Shown piece by piece: positions 36,005 to 48,300 of a stretch of 64,000 bases of DNA. The position numbers and the translations under genes were made by a program. This DNA comes from Ilex aquifolium (Eukaryota; Streptophyta; Magnoliopsida; Aquifoliales; Aquifoliaceae). Below the pieces are notes generated by a model. It saw nothing but the letters and a program-made list of their open reading frames with translations. It did no database searches and was not told where the DNA came from. Position 1 is the stretch's first letter. Every line of letters starts with the position of its first letter. Location: assembly GCA_951799425.1 (NCBI GenBank), contig OX637402.1, positions 5,112,001 through 5,176,000 of the forward strand, given 5' to 3'.

Positions 36005-37330
36005 TTCCTTAACATTTGAAATATTACACACAGACTCCCTGAGATTTGTATGCGCGTAACACTTAAACTCTTGCAGTCAAATTTTTATTAGTAAATTACA
36101 CCTTGAGCCCCTGAAGTTTGTAAACGTACAATACTTAGACTCTTGAAGTTTGTAGACGCACAATATTTAAACCCCTCAAGTTTAAAATGTTATACTTTCA
36201 TAAAAAATACTCCAATCAAAGACAGAATATCAAATATTTTAAATTTTACAACCAAAATTCATATTTTATTGTATCATTTATTAAAATAAAATCAAAAATC
36301 AAAAATTAATTTTTTCTTAAAAAATCGTAATTAGTATACAATTATACTATCTATTGGAATAAAACAAAAAAATGAAACACGATATCTAAGTCATTCATAA
36401 TAAAATATGAATTTTACAATCAAAATTCATGTTTTATTATGTCATTTATTTAAATAAAATAAAAAATGCAAATCTAATTTTTTCTTGAAAAATCATAATT
36501 AGTATAGAATTATACTATCTATTGGAATAAAACTAAAAAATCAAATAAAGGGTCAAACTGTAATAGACACAATATATTCTAGCTTTTATTGGGGTAATTT
36601 TGTAGTTTAATCTACAATCTGCTCATGGTAAAACTTCATATAGGTTCGATGTACTTTTATCTTCAACGAATGGATCAGCATTCAAAGCGGGTCGAAGCAT
36701 ATGATTGTCTGGTTGGTTAAATGCTGTTAATGAGAATAGTAATTCACTATTCTTAACAATAGGTCCTTGATACTTTTTGGTTCATCATGCTACTGCTCTA
36801 TGTTTACATACAACTATATTGATCTTAGTAAAAAGTGCTTCAGATGCACGTGGTTTCAAGTTAATGCCAAAGAAAAAAGATTTCGATTATAGTTTTTCAT
36901 GCGATGGCCTAGTAAGGGTGGTCGTAGATCAAGGGTTTTGAACGACTAAATCAAATTCTAATAAATAGTATAATTTTATACTAAATATGATTTTTTAAGA
37001 AAAAATTAAATTTATTTTAATAAATGTCCAAATGGAACATGAATTTTAGTTGTAAAATTTAAAATATTTGATATTTTATCTTTGATTGAAATATTTTTGT
37101 TATAAGTATAATATTTTAAACTTGAAGAGTTTTAGTATTACACGTCTATAAACTTCAGGAGGTCTGGATGTAATTTACTAATAGATATACTAACAGATAT
37201 TGACGGCAAGGGTTTAAGTGTTACGCGCGTACAAATCTCAGAGGTTTGTGTATAATATTTTAAATGTCAGGGGGTCTGAGTGATTAAGTGACAAATCTCA
37301 GAGAGTCTGAGTGTAATTCTCCCTATATTT
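36005..37330. mobile_element. Fold-back DNA element with long inverted arms
   Basis: The left arm (36010-36370) and right arm (36950-37270) are inverted copies. For example GAGATTTGTATGCGCGTAAC at 36040 pairs with GTTACGCGCGTACAAATCTC at 37220, and TTACAACCAAAATTCATATT pairs with the block near 37040. In the left arm a block of about 135 bp is duplicated (36232-36368 and 36400-36535); the right arm has one copy. The outer 60 bp of the right arm has no partner on the left, where the Helitron ends. No transposase is visible. The termini suggest a Mutator-like or fold-back family, but I cannot assign it. Confidence 0.75.
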
Positions 37331-37441
37331 AATGAAAAATTATCGCAACACATGCATGTTAGGCCTATAAATTAATTGTTTTTTAAAAAAAATAAAAATT
37401 AACAACATCATAAATAATATTAATTGATTAAGAATGTATAA

Positions 37442-37886
37442 TCTATATAATAAGATAACTTGGAACTTGAATCTTTTATCTCATATATATTTTCTCCCTA
37501 AAAAATATCACATCATTCAATTCTATCACATTCAATTATTTAATATTGATGATTAATTTTTAGTTTAACACAACTTTTATTTCATATATTATTCATAAAC
37601 GATAATGTATACATGTTGAAAAAATTTGACGTTATTTTTAAGAAAATAATATGTAGAAATTAATTTTAAATAATGTAAAAAAAAATTAATTTTAAATTTG
37701 GTATAGTGAGATCAATTTTTTGAACATCAGAATCTTATGTTTTACCGTATTTTTAGGCATGAGTTATAACTAATATTTTGTATGTGATGTATACCACCAT
37801 ATGATGTCACCGCACACAAAATTTTATCGACCAAAATTTTTTAAGAGAAACAAAGGAACCGCGTCGGCTCCGACCCACGTGTATAG
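37442..37886 (+). mobile_element. Candidate small non-autonomous Helitron
   Basis: It starts TCTATATAATAAGATAAC after an A, very like the start of the Helitron at 58157. It could end at GTATAG before a T, 12 bp after a hairpin GTCGG-CT-CCGAC. The end is ATAG, not the usual CTRR, so the boundary needs a second copy. Confidence 0.4.
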
Positions 37887-38949
37887 TTCATTCCAAATTC
37901 CAAAAGGAAAAGAAAAACATTTATTCACGCCCCTATGGATTAGTCTAACATTAAAGACATCCTCGTATTATTGAAAATTTTATTGCACTCCCTTTTGTTT
38001 TATGTTTCTTTTTCAACAACACCTAATACCGTAACTAACCATCACTAACAAACCTAACGAGGACTGACATCATCCAAATTGTCTGAGAAATATTAATAAT
38101 ACCCTTCTCCCTTTTTTATTAACTTTATAGTTTATTATAACCTTTGTTACACTAGCGCACATATACAACCACTTGTTTCACACTACAGACCTTTAAAATA
38201 CAAAACATTAAAATCAAGAAATTATTTACCCACATCTAAAAACCACCAGCACCACCCCCCCTACAAAGAACTAATGGCTACCACTACTAGGCAACACCAC
38301 CCAGCCATTAAAGAACCACCAATCAAGCCTCAACTAGCCACTTCATCACAAGGGTTCAACTAAGACAATTTTTTAGACTGTTAGATATTTTTAAAAATTA
38401 ATATCTGAAACTATTGCTTTCAGGGTGAAATCGTAAGTTTAGAATTGAGAAAATTTTCAATGCCAATATAGACATTAATATTAAGAGATTAAGGTGTGCT
38501 TGTACCAAGCTGAAACATCTAGATGTAAATCTTCAAACCCATCACCCTTTTCACCAAATTTTATCTCATCAACTCCAAATCCCTTAGTCCATCTTTGATG
38601 GGTGGACCCTAAATTAGCAAAGACAAAAGTGCAATCCAATTCTGTAATATTCTTGATCAAAAAAATAAAAAAAGTTTGTAATATTGATGGCACATGGGAG
38701 TCAGTGTAGTAGATGGGTAACTAAGTTGGACACGTGCAGAGAGCCTAATAGTGTTTTTTCTGTATGGATATGTGGTTTGCGATTAATTTTGATGGAAATT
38801 GGTATAGCAAGGGGCGTCCATGAAGTTTTACATAATACAAAGGCTGTCCTTAAAGATAAAATAATTCATAAGGGATATGAATGAAATTTCCCAAAGGAAA
38901 AAAAGATTCGATTCCCATTACTATTATCCCATTTTTAGCATTTTTTTGA
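37887..38949. other. Intergenic region upstream of the NTMC2T5-like gene
   Basis: I see no coding region, repeat boundary or RNA gene here. Short open frames at 38481-38884 lack any recognised motif. The gene's promoter should be in the last few hundred bases. A TTTAAAG at 38953 is a weak TATA candidate, and a CT-rich leader and a (GT)n run at 39151-39166 follow. Confidence 0.5.
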
Positions 38950-39391
38950 GGCTTTAAAGCGCGCTCTATGGTCCTCCCAAATCAGAATTCGTGACACACT
39001 TTCATCTTCTCCTCTCTAAAGATCTCTCTCATAGAGAACGCCTATTTCCGTCCAAACAAAACAGTCTTTCTCTCCCTCTCATTCAGTATACCCCTTTGTT
39101 CTTTCGTGTCAACTACGTATCTTTCGTTAACTCTGCTTTGCTCTCCGTGTGCGTGTGTGTGTGTGTGAGTGGTCATTGAGAATGAATATTCTCTCAAGCT
39201 CCGTCCATTTTACCTGCATCCAAAGCTACCCAGGTTACGTTTTTGTTGAACTGTAGCTTCCACTGGTGCATTTATAGTGTTCTAAATAGCACAACCTGGC
39301 TCTGAATTCATGTTTACCACTTCGTTTATTGGAATTTTCATGCCCATATTGTACTACTACAAATTGGGTCTTTCAAATCTCTCTATATTAG

Positions 39392-42300
39392 ATGATTTTG
39401 CAATCCACTTCTTCGAGCTGTGGTTTCTCACAGGGTTTTTGGGTCTCCCCACCAATTTGCCCATGTAAAAGTATAGGTGAAATTACACTCTTCCCATCAA
39501 TTGGATTTTGTAGAAGGAGAAGAGTTGTATTGCACACGAATTCTAAGAGAAAATGGATTTTATTGGCATGTATGATTCCAACTGATGGTGGAAACCACAA
39601 TTTGAACATAGAGTTCACCAATTCATCTCGGAGGGGAGTGCGGAATATAGTAGTGAAGCGATTCTCCGATGAATTGGATCATGGAGAATTGTCCCAAGAG
39701 TCTATTCAAACGGGTTCTAATAATTTTACTAGCTTTCAAGAAGACCCATTTGTAGATAAGCTAAGGACCCAACTTGGTGTGATTCACCCAATTCCCTCTC
39801 CTCCTATTAATCGGAACATTTTTGGGTTGTTTGCGTTCTTTTTCTTTGTTGGGGTTGTTTTTGATAAGCTTTGGACTTCAAGAAAAAGGAATAAATCAAG
39901 AGATGAGGGTAGGCCAGGAATTTGGCCACAGGTCCCTACGAGCTTTTCTTTGTTCCTCGAGAAGGATTTGCAAAGGAAAGAGTCCGTGGAGTGGGTGAAT
40001 ATGGTGTTGGGGAAGTTGTGGAAGGTTTATAGAGCTGGTATTGAGAATTGGATCATTGGGTTGCTTCAGCCAGTCATTGATAATTTGAAGAAACCTGATT
40101 ATGTTCGGAGAGTTGAAATTAAGCAATTCTCGTTGGGGGACGAGCCATTATCTGTTAGGAATGTTGAACGCGTAACTTCTCGTCGTGTTAATGATTTGCA
40201 GTAAGTTATTCCAAAAATTCTAGTGCCAGCTTTTACAAATTCTTGTTTACTTGAGTTCTTTTTTGCCCATTGTCTTTCATTATTATGCTTAGTTTTTCCT
40301 GTTTGAGTGCAATGCTTCAAGGTTTGATTTGTCTAACGTGCTTTTCATTCACAATGTATCAGCTTAAAAAGTGTTAAAGACGAAAATCAGGATATTCTCT
40401 TCTTAGTTTTGTCACTTCGATGATATAGCATTGGAACAAGGCAGCGGATTTTTTAGCTTTTGCATGTGTACACCCTCGCATGAATTTCCAAAGGCAATTT
40501 TTTACTGTTATTTGTGATGCCATTGTTTCATACAGATGTCTGCAACTAGTGGATGTTGTTTGTTATGGTGTTTTGGTCAAAATTTGCACAGTAGGTCATG
40601 CTGTGCCTAGTTAAACCCACCCTCTGACTTGTATAACTGAATCAGTATCATAGTCCCTCCATCCCATATTTAGTTTCCATCTTTCCTTTTTGGGACGTTG
40701 TAGAGTAGTAAAGAACAAAAAAGAAGGAAAAAATTTATGTTATTTTTCGATCAGATATAATGTGATGGAATGCAATTAGAAAAGAGGAGAAGACGACTAT
40801 GTTGTTGAGAAAACAAAGAAGGTGAGTTGGTGTAAAACAACTAAAATCTGGAAGCTAATCAACTAACTCTGTTTAATCTTCTTTTGGGGAGTCAGTTTTC
40901 TTAGTCATAAATGGTGTGTTCTACATCTCACAGTTCCAGAGATGTTTTATGTGCGAGTTTTCTAGATCAGTTTAATGCTTTATGTAAGACTATTGTTGTT
41001 GGTTCATAAATTATTCAAAACACCTGATAGATTGTCCTAGTTGGATTACACATTAGTGGAGAAAGTATGTGTTTCTTGTAAAATATCATTGTGATGATTT
41101 ATTTTTTTTGGCATCATTTGTAAAGAATTGATTTAACGTGAGCACCATGTGTTAATTTTTGTTTAATGTTTCTTAAAACATTGCGCGTGATAAGTTTGAG
41201 TTTGTTGGTATAAGATGTGGAATTATTTTACTAGCCTGGAAATGTGAGCGAATTTAATTGATCTCTAGTTGCTTTGATGTTATCAAGGTACCAGATAGGT
41301 CTCCGTTACACTGGTGGTGCTCGTATGCTGTTGATGCTATCACTAAATTTCAGCATTATTCCCATTGTTGTGCCTGTGGGAGTTCGAGATTTTGACATTG
41401 ATGGTGAACTTTGGGTCAAGTTGCGATTGATACCATCAGAGCCTTGGGTGGGAGCTGTATCATGGGCCTTTGTTTCACTTCCGAAGATAAAGTTTGAATT
41501 GTCGCCATTTCGCTTGTTCAATTTAATGGGTATGTCTGTTTTCATGCCCTCAGGTGTCTTTCCTCTTATTTATATGCATCAAAGTGACATATAGAGTAGT
41601 TGTTAAGATGGAATGCAAGGATTTGGGGCAAAAGATGGAGATACATTGAGACAACATTGTGGGGGTTATAATTTCTACACCTAAAGAACCACGAACACTT
41701 TGCTATGAGTTTACCAATTTTGGCTGGAGTTAGGATCCAGGAGAATTGTGAAAGATTAGAGTATATGTAAGAGAAAGGGCAGTGCGATGTTGCTTTTATA
41801 TAATGATCTTCTTTCAAGGAGAAAACTTAGAAGGTGAAGAGTATAAAAGGGGGGCAAAATTGGCGAGAGTAGTTTAATCATCTCTTGTCCACTGGGTGCA
41901 TGCATTTAGTACTTTTGGCTCACAATTGTTCTTTTAGCATATGTACCTCCATAGAATCATTGCCTAGAACCACCGTGTCACCAATAAGCACAAAGAATTT
42001 TGATGCTTTTCTTGGTGTTTGACTGTATGATCAGATTTGTGTTGCATATATATGATCTATTAGAATTCCACTAGAACTTGCTAAATATGAGTAAGAAGTT
42101 TTCTTTAATCCCTTGGAAGCCTTTTCCAATCTACATCTCCTTCCTTCACTGTAAGGTACTTCAATCCATGTTTTGGTATTGTGTATATTTTTTTTCACTG
42201 TTCCTTTCTTTTAAGGAAGAAATCTTATGTAAATTTGATCTGCCAGATTGAGTGACATTAAGAATTGGCTGCCAGAGGCAAGAACATTTTGAGTATTGTC

Positions 42301-45300
42301 TCAAGGAATAAACGGTAGAAATCTATTTACTCATTATCAAATTTCTAATAAAATGGCAATCAACTTCTATATGCTTAGTCCTCTCAATGAATACCAGATT
42401 TTTTTAAAATCAAGATCCTATCTTCGATTCTAGGGGAGGCTGCATGATCGGGATTGTAGGATCGAATCTAGAATTTTAAGATCCTATCAATTGAGAAAAC
42501 GAGTTGAAAAACATATGTAACTATACAAAATTCTCAAAAACAAGAATTAAAGAAGTCTAGTATATTTGATAAACTAGATTAAGATATGTGATTTGAGCAT
42601 TGAGAAGATTTAAAATTAAAGATGGACTAGTAATCTTGTGGCAAAGAGAAATAGAGGAATTGAAGTATTTTGATCTTAACTTTCAGAGAAAAAGATATAG
42701 AGGAGAGACTGAAAAATGGAAAGGCTATTGAATAATAGCATTGGCTATTCAATATACATCCAAAAAAAGCAGAAAAGATAGAAATCGAAAAGATAAACAA
42801 TGCATTAGAATTTCATGATAGGCTTATTAATGATTTAAATTTAATCAGAATCCTTTTTGTGTTGGAGGTTGGTTTCACACACGTTACATTTGAATTAGTC
42901 CAAGTTGAACAAAATTTGAAGACGTTTGAGTGAAATTAAACCAAGTGAGGAAACATTGCTCTCGGATGCATAAAATTGAATTTTATATCCTTAAATATGC
43001 CTTAGAGTGATGTATTGAGATGATAAATTTGGGATGGAGGTATTGAAATGTAAATTTTTTGTAATTTTCATAATTATGAACTTTGAGCATTTAATGTTTG
43101 AAATTAAAAATTGCTTCATTTTTTATCTAAATTCATCCATGCATTGCATTGAGATCGTATATAAATCATGCATGCATATTGAGGGTTGAAGGATGGGTGG
43201 ATGAGTAAAAAGTCGGGACAAGATTGGTCCAAGGAGGAGCTGAATCTGAGTAGTCATCAAGACTGAGACGTTTCTGGAGCCTCTCGATCAGTCTTCTCAC
43301 TGCTTGAGTGACTACGAGTAAGTCTACAGTCAGGGTTAGAAAATTGATTTTTAACAGGTCTTTTAGTATTCTAAACCCACTCACTCACGTCCCAAGCTCC
43401 CAAAAATCCTAACTCTTGATTCTATAGTATTCCCAAATACTTTCTCTAGAAAATCTTAGGTTGGTTCTTTGCTAGTATCAAAAGTCACTGGAGTAGATTT
43501 AGAGTGTGATTGTCGAGATGGCCCCAAGAAGACAAAAGAGGCCAAGGTTTGAGGATGTCTATGATGAAATTGAGGACAACTTCAACGAAGCTACTTGATT
43601 CTTGACTCAGGAGTTCGCACGGAGATTCAGGTAGTAATTCTCTCATAGACCGGTGTTGATAGAACGGGGAATCACTGCCACGAAAGTAACTCGTTTTATT
43701 GTTACTAATCTGACAAATCGTGGTTGAACTTGGATGTTCAATGATCCCGTGACATCGAATGATTAGCATTATGAGGGAATTCTATCCTTACATTCAGATT
43801 AATGAACTTGACCCTTACATTGACCACTTTGTTATCTATATTAGAGGGATCGAGTTCACTTTTTCTACAGACCTCATTGCTACCGCACTGGATCTATCTA
43901 GGGTTGAGAGCGATTACTTTAGTGTGGGCCCGACCGACCTATTGCTTCCTCTCCGTGTATTGTTACTGAACTGTATGGCTTTGATCATCCTAAACATTGG
44001 TGACTCAAAAATTCTTTCAAAAATCATTAGCCTCAGAGGAGAGGATGCTTAATCTTATAGCAAACTACAATATTGAGCTGAATACCTATGTTTTTGACTT
44101 CAATGTTCCTAAAGCTCAGATGTTTTATGCCATAGGTAAAAGGTTTAGTCTTGATCTGCATATGTTAACTTTTGGGTATATTGGTAGAGCCTTTTTAGAG
44201 GGATAAGTATCAGATGTATTACTTTTTAGATCTTTGATTACTTGTATCTACAAAAGGAAGGGTGTTGTGATTCTACCTAGTGACCAGAACCCCATGCAAC
44301 ATTTGAACAAGAGTTTAATGAAGTTGAGTAAGGCTCAGGCTAACTACGTTGAGGAGAGAGGAAAAGCCGTAGGAGAGCGATCAATGTATCTTGAGACTAG
44401 TATGTCTAAGACACCACCACTACCGCGTGAGCCCAGTTCAGACATCCTTGCTGTCTAGTTAGCATCGGTGGTCGACATGTTTTCGAGAATGTTGCAGCAC
44501 ATGGAGGAGCATTATAGGCTTACTTCACAAAGACTCGGTGCATTGGATGGTTGGATCGTGAGCATGGAGTTAGTTTAGCACGCTGTGTTTGGGTCTCTTA
44601 CCAGAAGAATTGGTCGTCTATGGAGATTGATCAAGGTTAAGTAGATCATTGGAGCCAGTGCCTGATAAGACATATTTCGATACTGAGTTGCCCTGTCTTG
44701 ATAGTGAGATGGAACCATTTGAGCTATGGCTTTTAGAGACTTGTAGCATAGGTCATTTGTGAGCTAGAGTGTCTTTACATTTATTCATGGCCTGTACTCA
44801 AGGATCAAAATTTCGTTTTAGTGTATTGTTTCGGTCACTTAGGAAACGGAAACGTTTCGACGTATTTTGGAAACGTTTCGATTCGTTTCGAAAATAGAAT
44901 GAAAAAAATAAAAAATTTAAGAATTATTTTTTCAAAACATTGGTCAAAATATCTTGAAATACCTTAAAACATTTCGAAATAATTGTGCAAATGCATTGAA
45001 ATATAATAAAATATTTTGAAATATTATGGAACACCTCGAAGTATTAAAATTTCGATTTCATCACTGATTCGATTCGGTCTCCTTAAAAATGAAAACGTTT
45101 TGGATGTTTTGATTATTTCGAAACGATATTTTGATCCTTGCATGTACTAAAGTACTCTTTATTTTGCTTTTGATTTTGCTTTTGTTGACTTTTAGGTTTT
45201 GTAGATTTTTTATTTGTTTAGCTTATTTTTGTGACGCACTGTTAGTCCTGTTATGGATGCTTAATCATATTTGATTTTAAGTCATATGTCTCGTTTGTCC

Positions 45301-48300
45301 CTTACTTAGTTTATTCACATGATTTGGTTAGTTGATGTACATTCATACCTTCTTGTTATACTATGATTCTATATGATGATTGTTATAGATTGTCATTGAA
45401 TTGACATTTATAGCAAATAAGATAAGAATATGCTGGGTAACTTGATTCTGTACCTTGCTTTTTGCATGTTATTATTGGGTTGACATTTGTTACAAAAAAG
45501 ACAAGAATATTTTAGGTACATATGAGAGAAATCGGAGAGATTTACTCTTGACTAGGCTAGATATGTTGCATGTGAACATAGAAAGGAGGAGTAAATTTGC
45601 AAACTTGGAATGAAGTCACTTATTTTACTTTGTTTATTTTACACTTGTTATTTGACTTGTAAACAGCTAAGAGAGATAACTTGATGTGTTTCATATTCAT
45701 AGATTTATAAGTTCTCAAGTATATTGGGCAATTTAGTTTCTAACATGTTACATATTTGCACTTGCATAATGTATATATACTTATACCCTATACTTATCTT
45801 GGTGCTTTCTAAACCTGTGATTATGGTATGTATTTTTTTTAACATATGATGTTTTTTTACGAGGTTTTGGTTTGAGTGGTGATGTGCAGGACTACGATCT
45901 TCAAGTTTTATCAAAAAAAGTAGATTCTTGTACTAGATAGAGTTTTAGTATGTGTGCATGAGAGTTGAGATTAGTTTACAACTCTTTTATTTAATAGTTT
46001 TGAATTATAATCTTGATTTCTAACTTGAGTATTTTGTCACGAAATTGCCAAATGGGAGAATGTTAGATCATAATTGTAATTAGCTAATTTTGTAGAGTCC
46101 ATTGTAAATCTTAATCTATTCCATGATCATGATGTTATCAAGTTTAGATCCAAAAGTGTCATTGAAGGGAGGAGATCAAGCGTCAAAGCAACATCATTCA
46201 ACCTCCGTATGTATCTTCATGTTGAGGATAAGGTAATGACCTAGACACCTAAGTTGAACCCTTAATTATTTTTAACTTAGGTTGATTGGGATGAAAATGG
46301 AATTGAAAATAATCCGATTATGACTCTTAGGTGATTTTAAAAGAATGAGTTTTGAAAACATAGTTTGAGTCACAATCAGACCCTTCTTTGAGCAACATCT
46401 TTTAGTGTTCAAGAGGACAAATTTTTGCATGGTTTTATGCTTAAATACCAATAGGGACCAATTTATGCTCACCAGCCTTCGCTAGAGCGGTTTCTTTATG
46501 ACTTAGGGAAGGAAATGGGAAAAGACCATGGAAGACAACACAGGACTCGCTCTCTGAGCTCACTCGAGCGGTCTCATAGTCGCTCGAGCCTTAGTCGGGA
46601 TTGGAACATGTTTTTTATTCCAGCGACAACTACCTTATGACCGCCCTCCCACCGATCGAGCGGTCATTCGCGATTCTGAGTTTTCTTATTTACTAAGACT
46701 ACCCTTATTCTGGACCTATAAATAAAGAGATCCTTTCCCACATCTAGGTCTAGTTTCTTGTGAGATTTCTAAGAAAGAAAATCATATTTCTATCTTGAGA
46801 GTCTCCACCACAACCTAGATCCCTAAGACCCAAAAGGCTACCACTAGAGATTCTACTCAACCTCACAACTTGGAGAAGAAGATGTTGATAGTTTGATAAA
46901 CCCATTGGTGTGTGTATATGGAGGATCGTTAGCGTACTCATGATTGCTCGAGGCCTAGACGAACCATGCGGTGGAGAGGTCCAAGGTAAGTTATACTAGA
47001 CGTTGAAGTAGGGTATTTGGCGAAGAGACTACAAAGATGAGCATTTAAACATGGTATTGGTTGAAGTATAAGTCTCGAGGACTTGTATGTTTACTTAGCG
47101 AGTAATGGATTAAGTTTTGGTGAACCGAGAAAGTTTTCCGTGGTTTATTTCGAGGAGGGTTTCCGCGTTAATCACTTGTGTTCTTTATTGTTTATTGTAC
47201 ACACTTGTGATTGTTTGCACACATGCGCACTATATGTTTGAGAATTTGATTGATTGACAACTATTCAACAATAGTGTACAAATTGTGTTTGAAGCTTTTT
47301 TTTGGGATTGCCGTGAGATTGATTGGTGAGTGAATTAATTCTATATTAATTAAAATCAATCGTCATGGTTATGTTGGGTTGTGGTGATTAAAATGGGTTT
47401 CATCGTTAATTTCCGCATTCGATTGAGAAGAGTTAATTGTGGTAGATATAGGTTTTTAATTTGTAATCAATTTGGGCTAACGTTGAAAAACCTATTCACC
47501 CCCCCCTCCTCTTGGTATAGTTTCTTGAGCTCTACATGTATAATCGTGAGGAAGATCAACATCGGTTCCCCCTCCCAGAACAACGGTGGTGATTGTTTGA
47601 TGGAAGCTGCAATGTAGAGAGTCAGAAACCTATGTGAATGGTGGAATATAGTGGCTACTAATTGATTGTGGTCAAGTGAAGGCTGTAATCTTGATTAGGA
47701 AGTTAGCTCATTTGATTGGTTATTGTTGTGGCACTCCGAGCTATGGCAATTTTGCCCGGCCCCCTCCATAGGTGGAGGTCTGTTGCTTGACCCCCATTGA
47801 TATGCCGAGATCTTGCTCGGCCCTATGATTGGGCTCATATGCCATCTGCTCCTGCTTTAAGTGCCTAGCTGAACAGGATACTCGCATGGAATACATGTTT
47901 GCCGAAGCTGAGCAGATGGCCTTCCAAGGCTGAGCTGAACCCTCTCTCTTTTGTTTGGCTGTGTTCTGTTGATGTTACCATTGTATAGCATTTTATACTC
48001 CCTGACAAGCCTATGATCTTCACGAAGTATCAGTTACCTATTGCGACTGCATGACATGATTTCTCATTGTATCACATTTCACAGTTGATGTTTGTCTTAT
48101 TATTGTTGAGATCAACACTATTTGGATTGTGTATATTGTGGGAATGTTTGAATTCTATCCAATTGGAATTGAGTATACTAATATTTGTCTCCTTTTTCTT
48201 CTTTCATGCATATCTCGGGCATTACCAGCCATTCCTGTTCTCTCAATGTAAGTGGACTTTTACCATCAAAATTTTTTGCACAGAATTTCTGCAAACAAAT

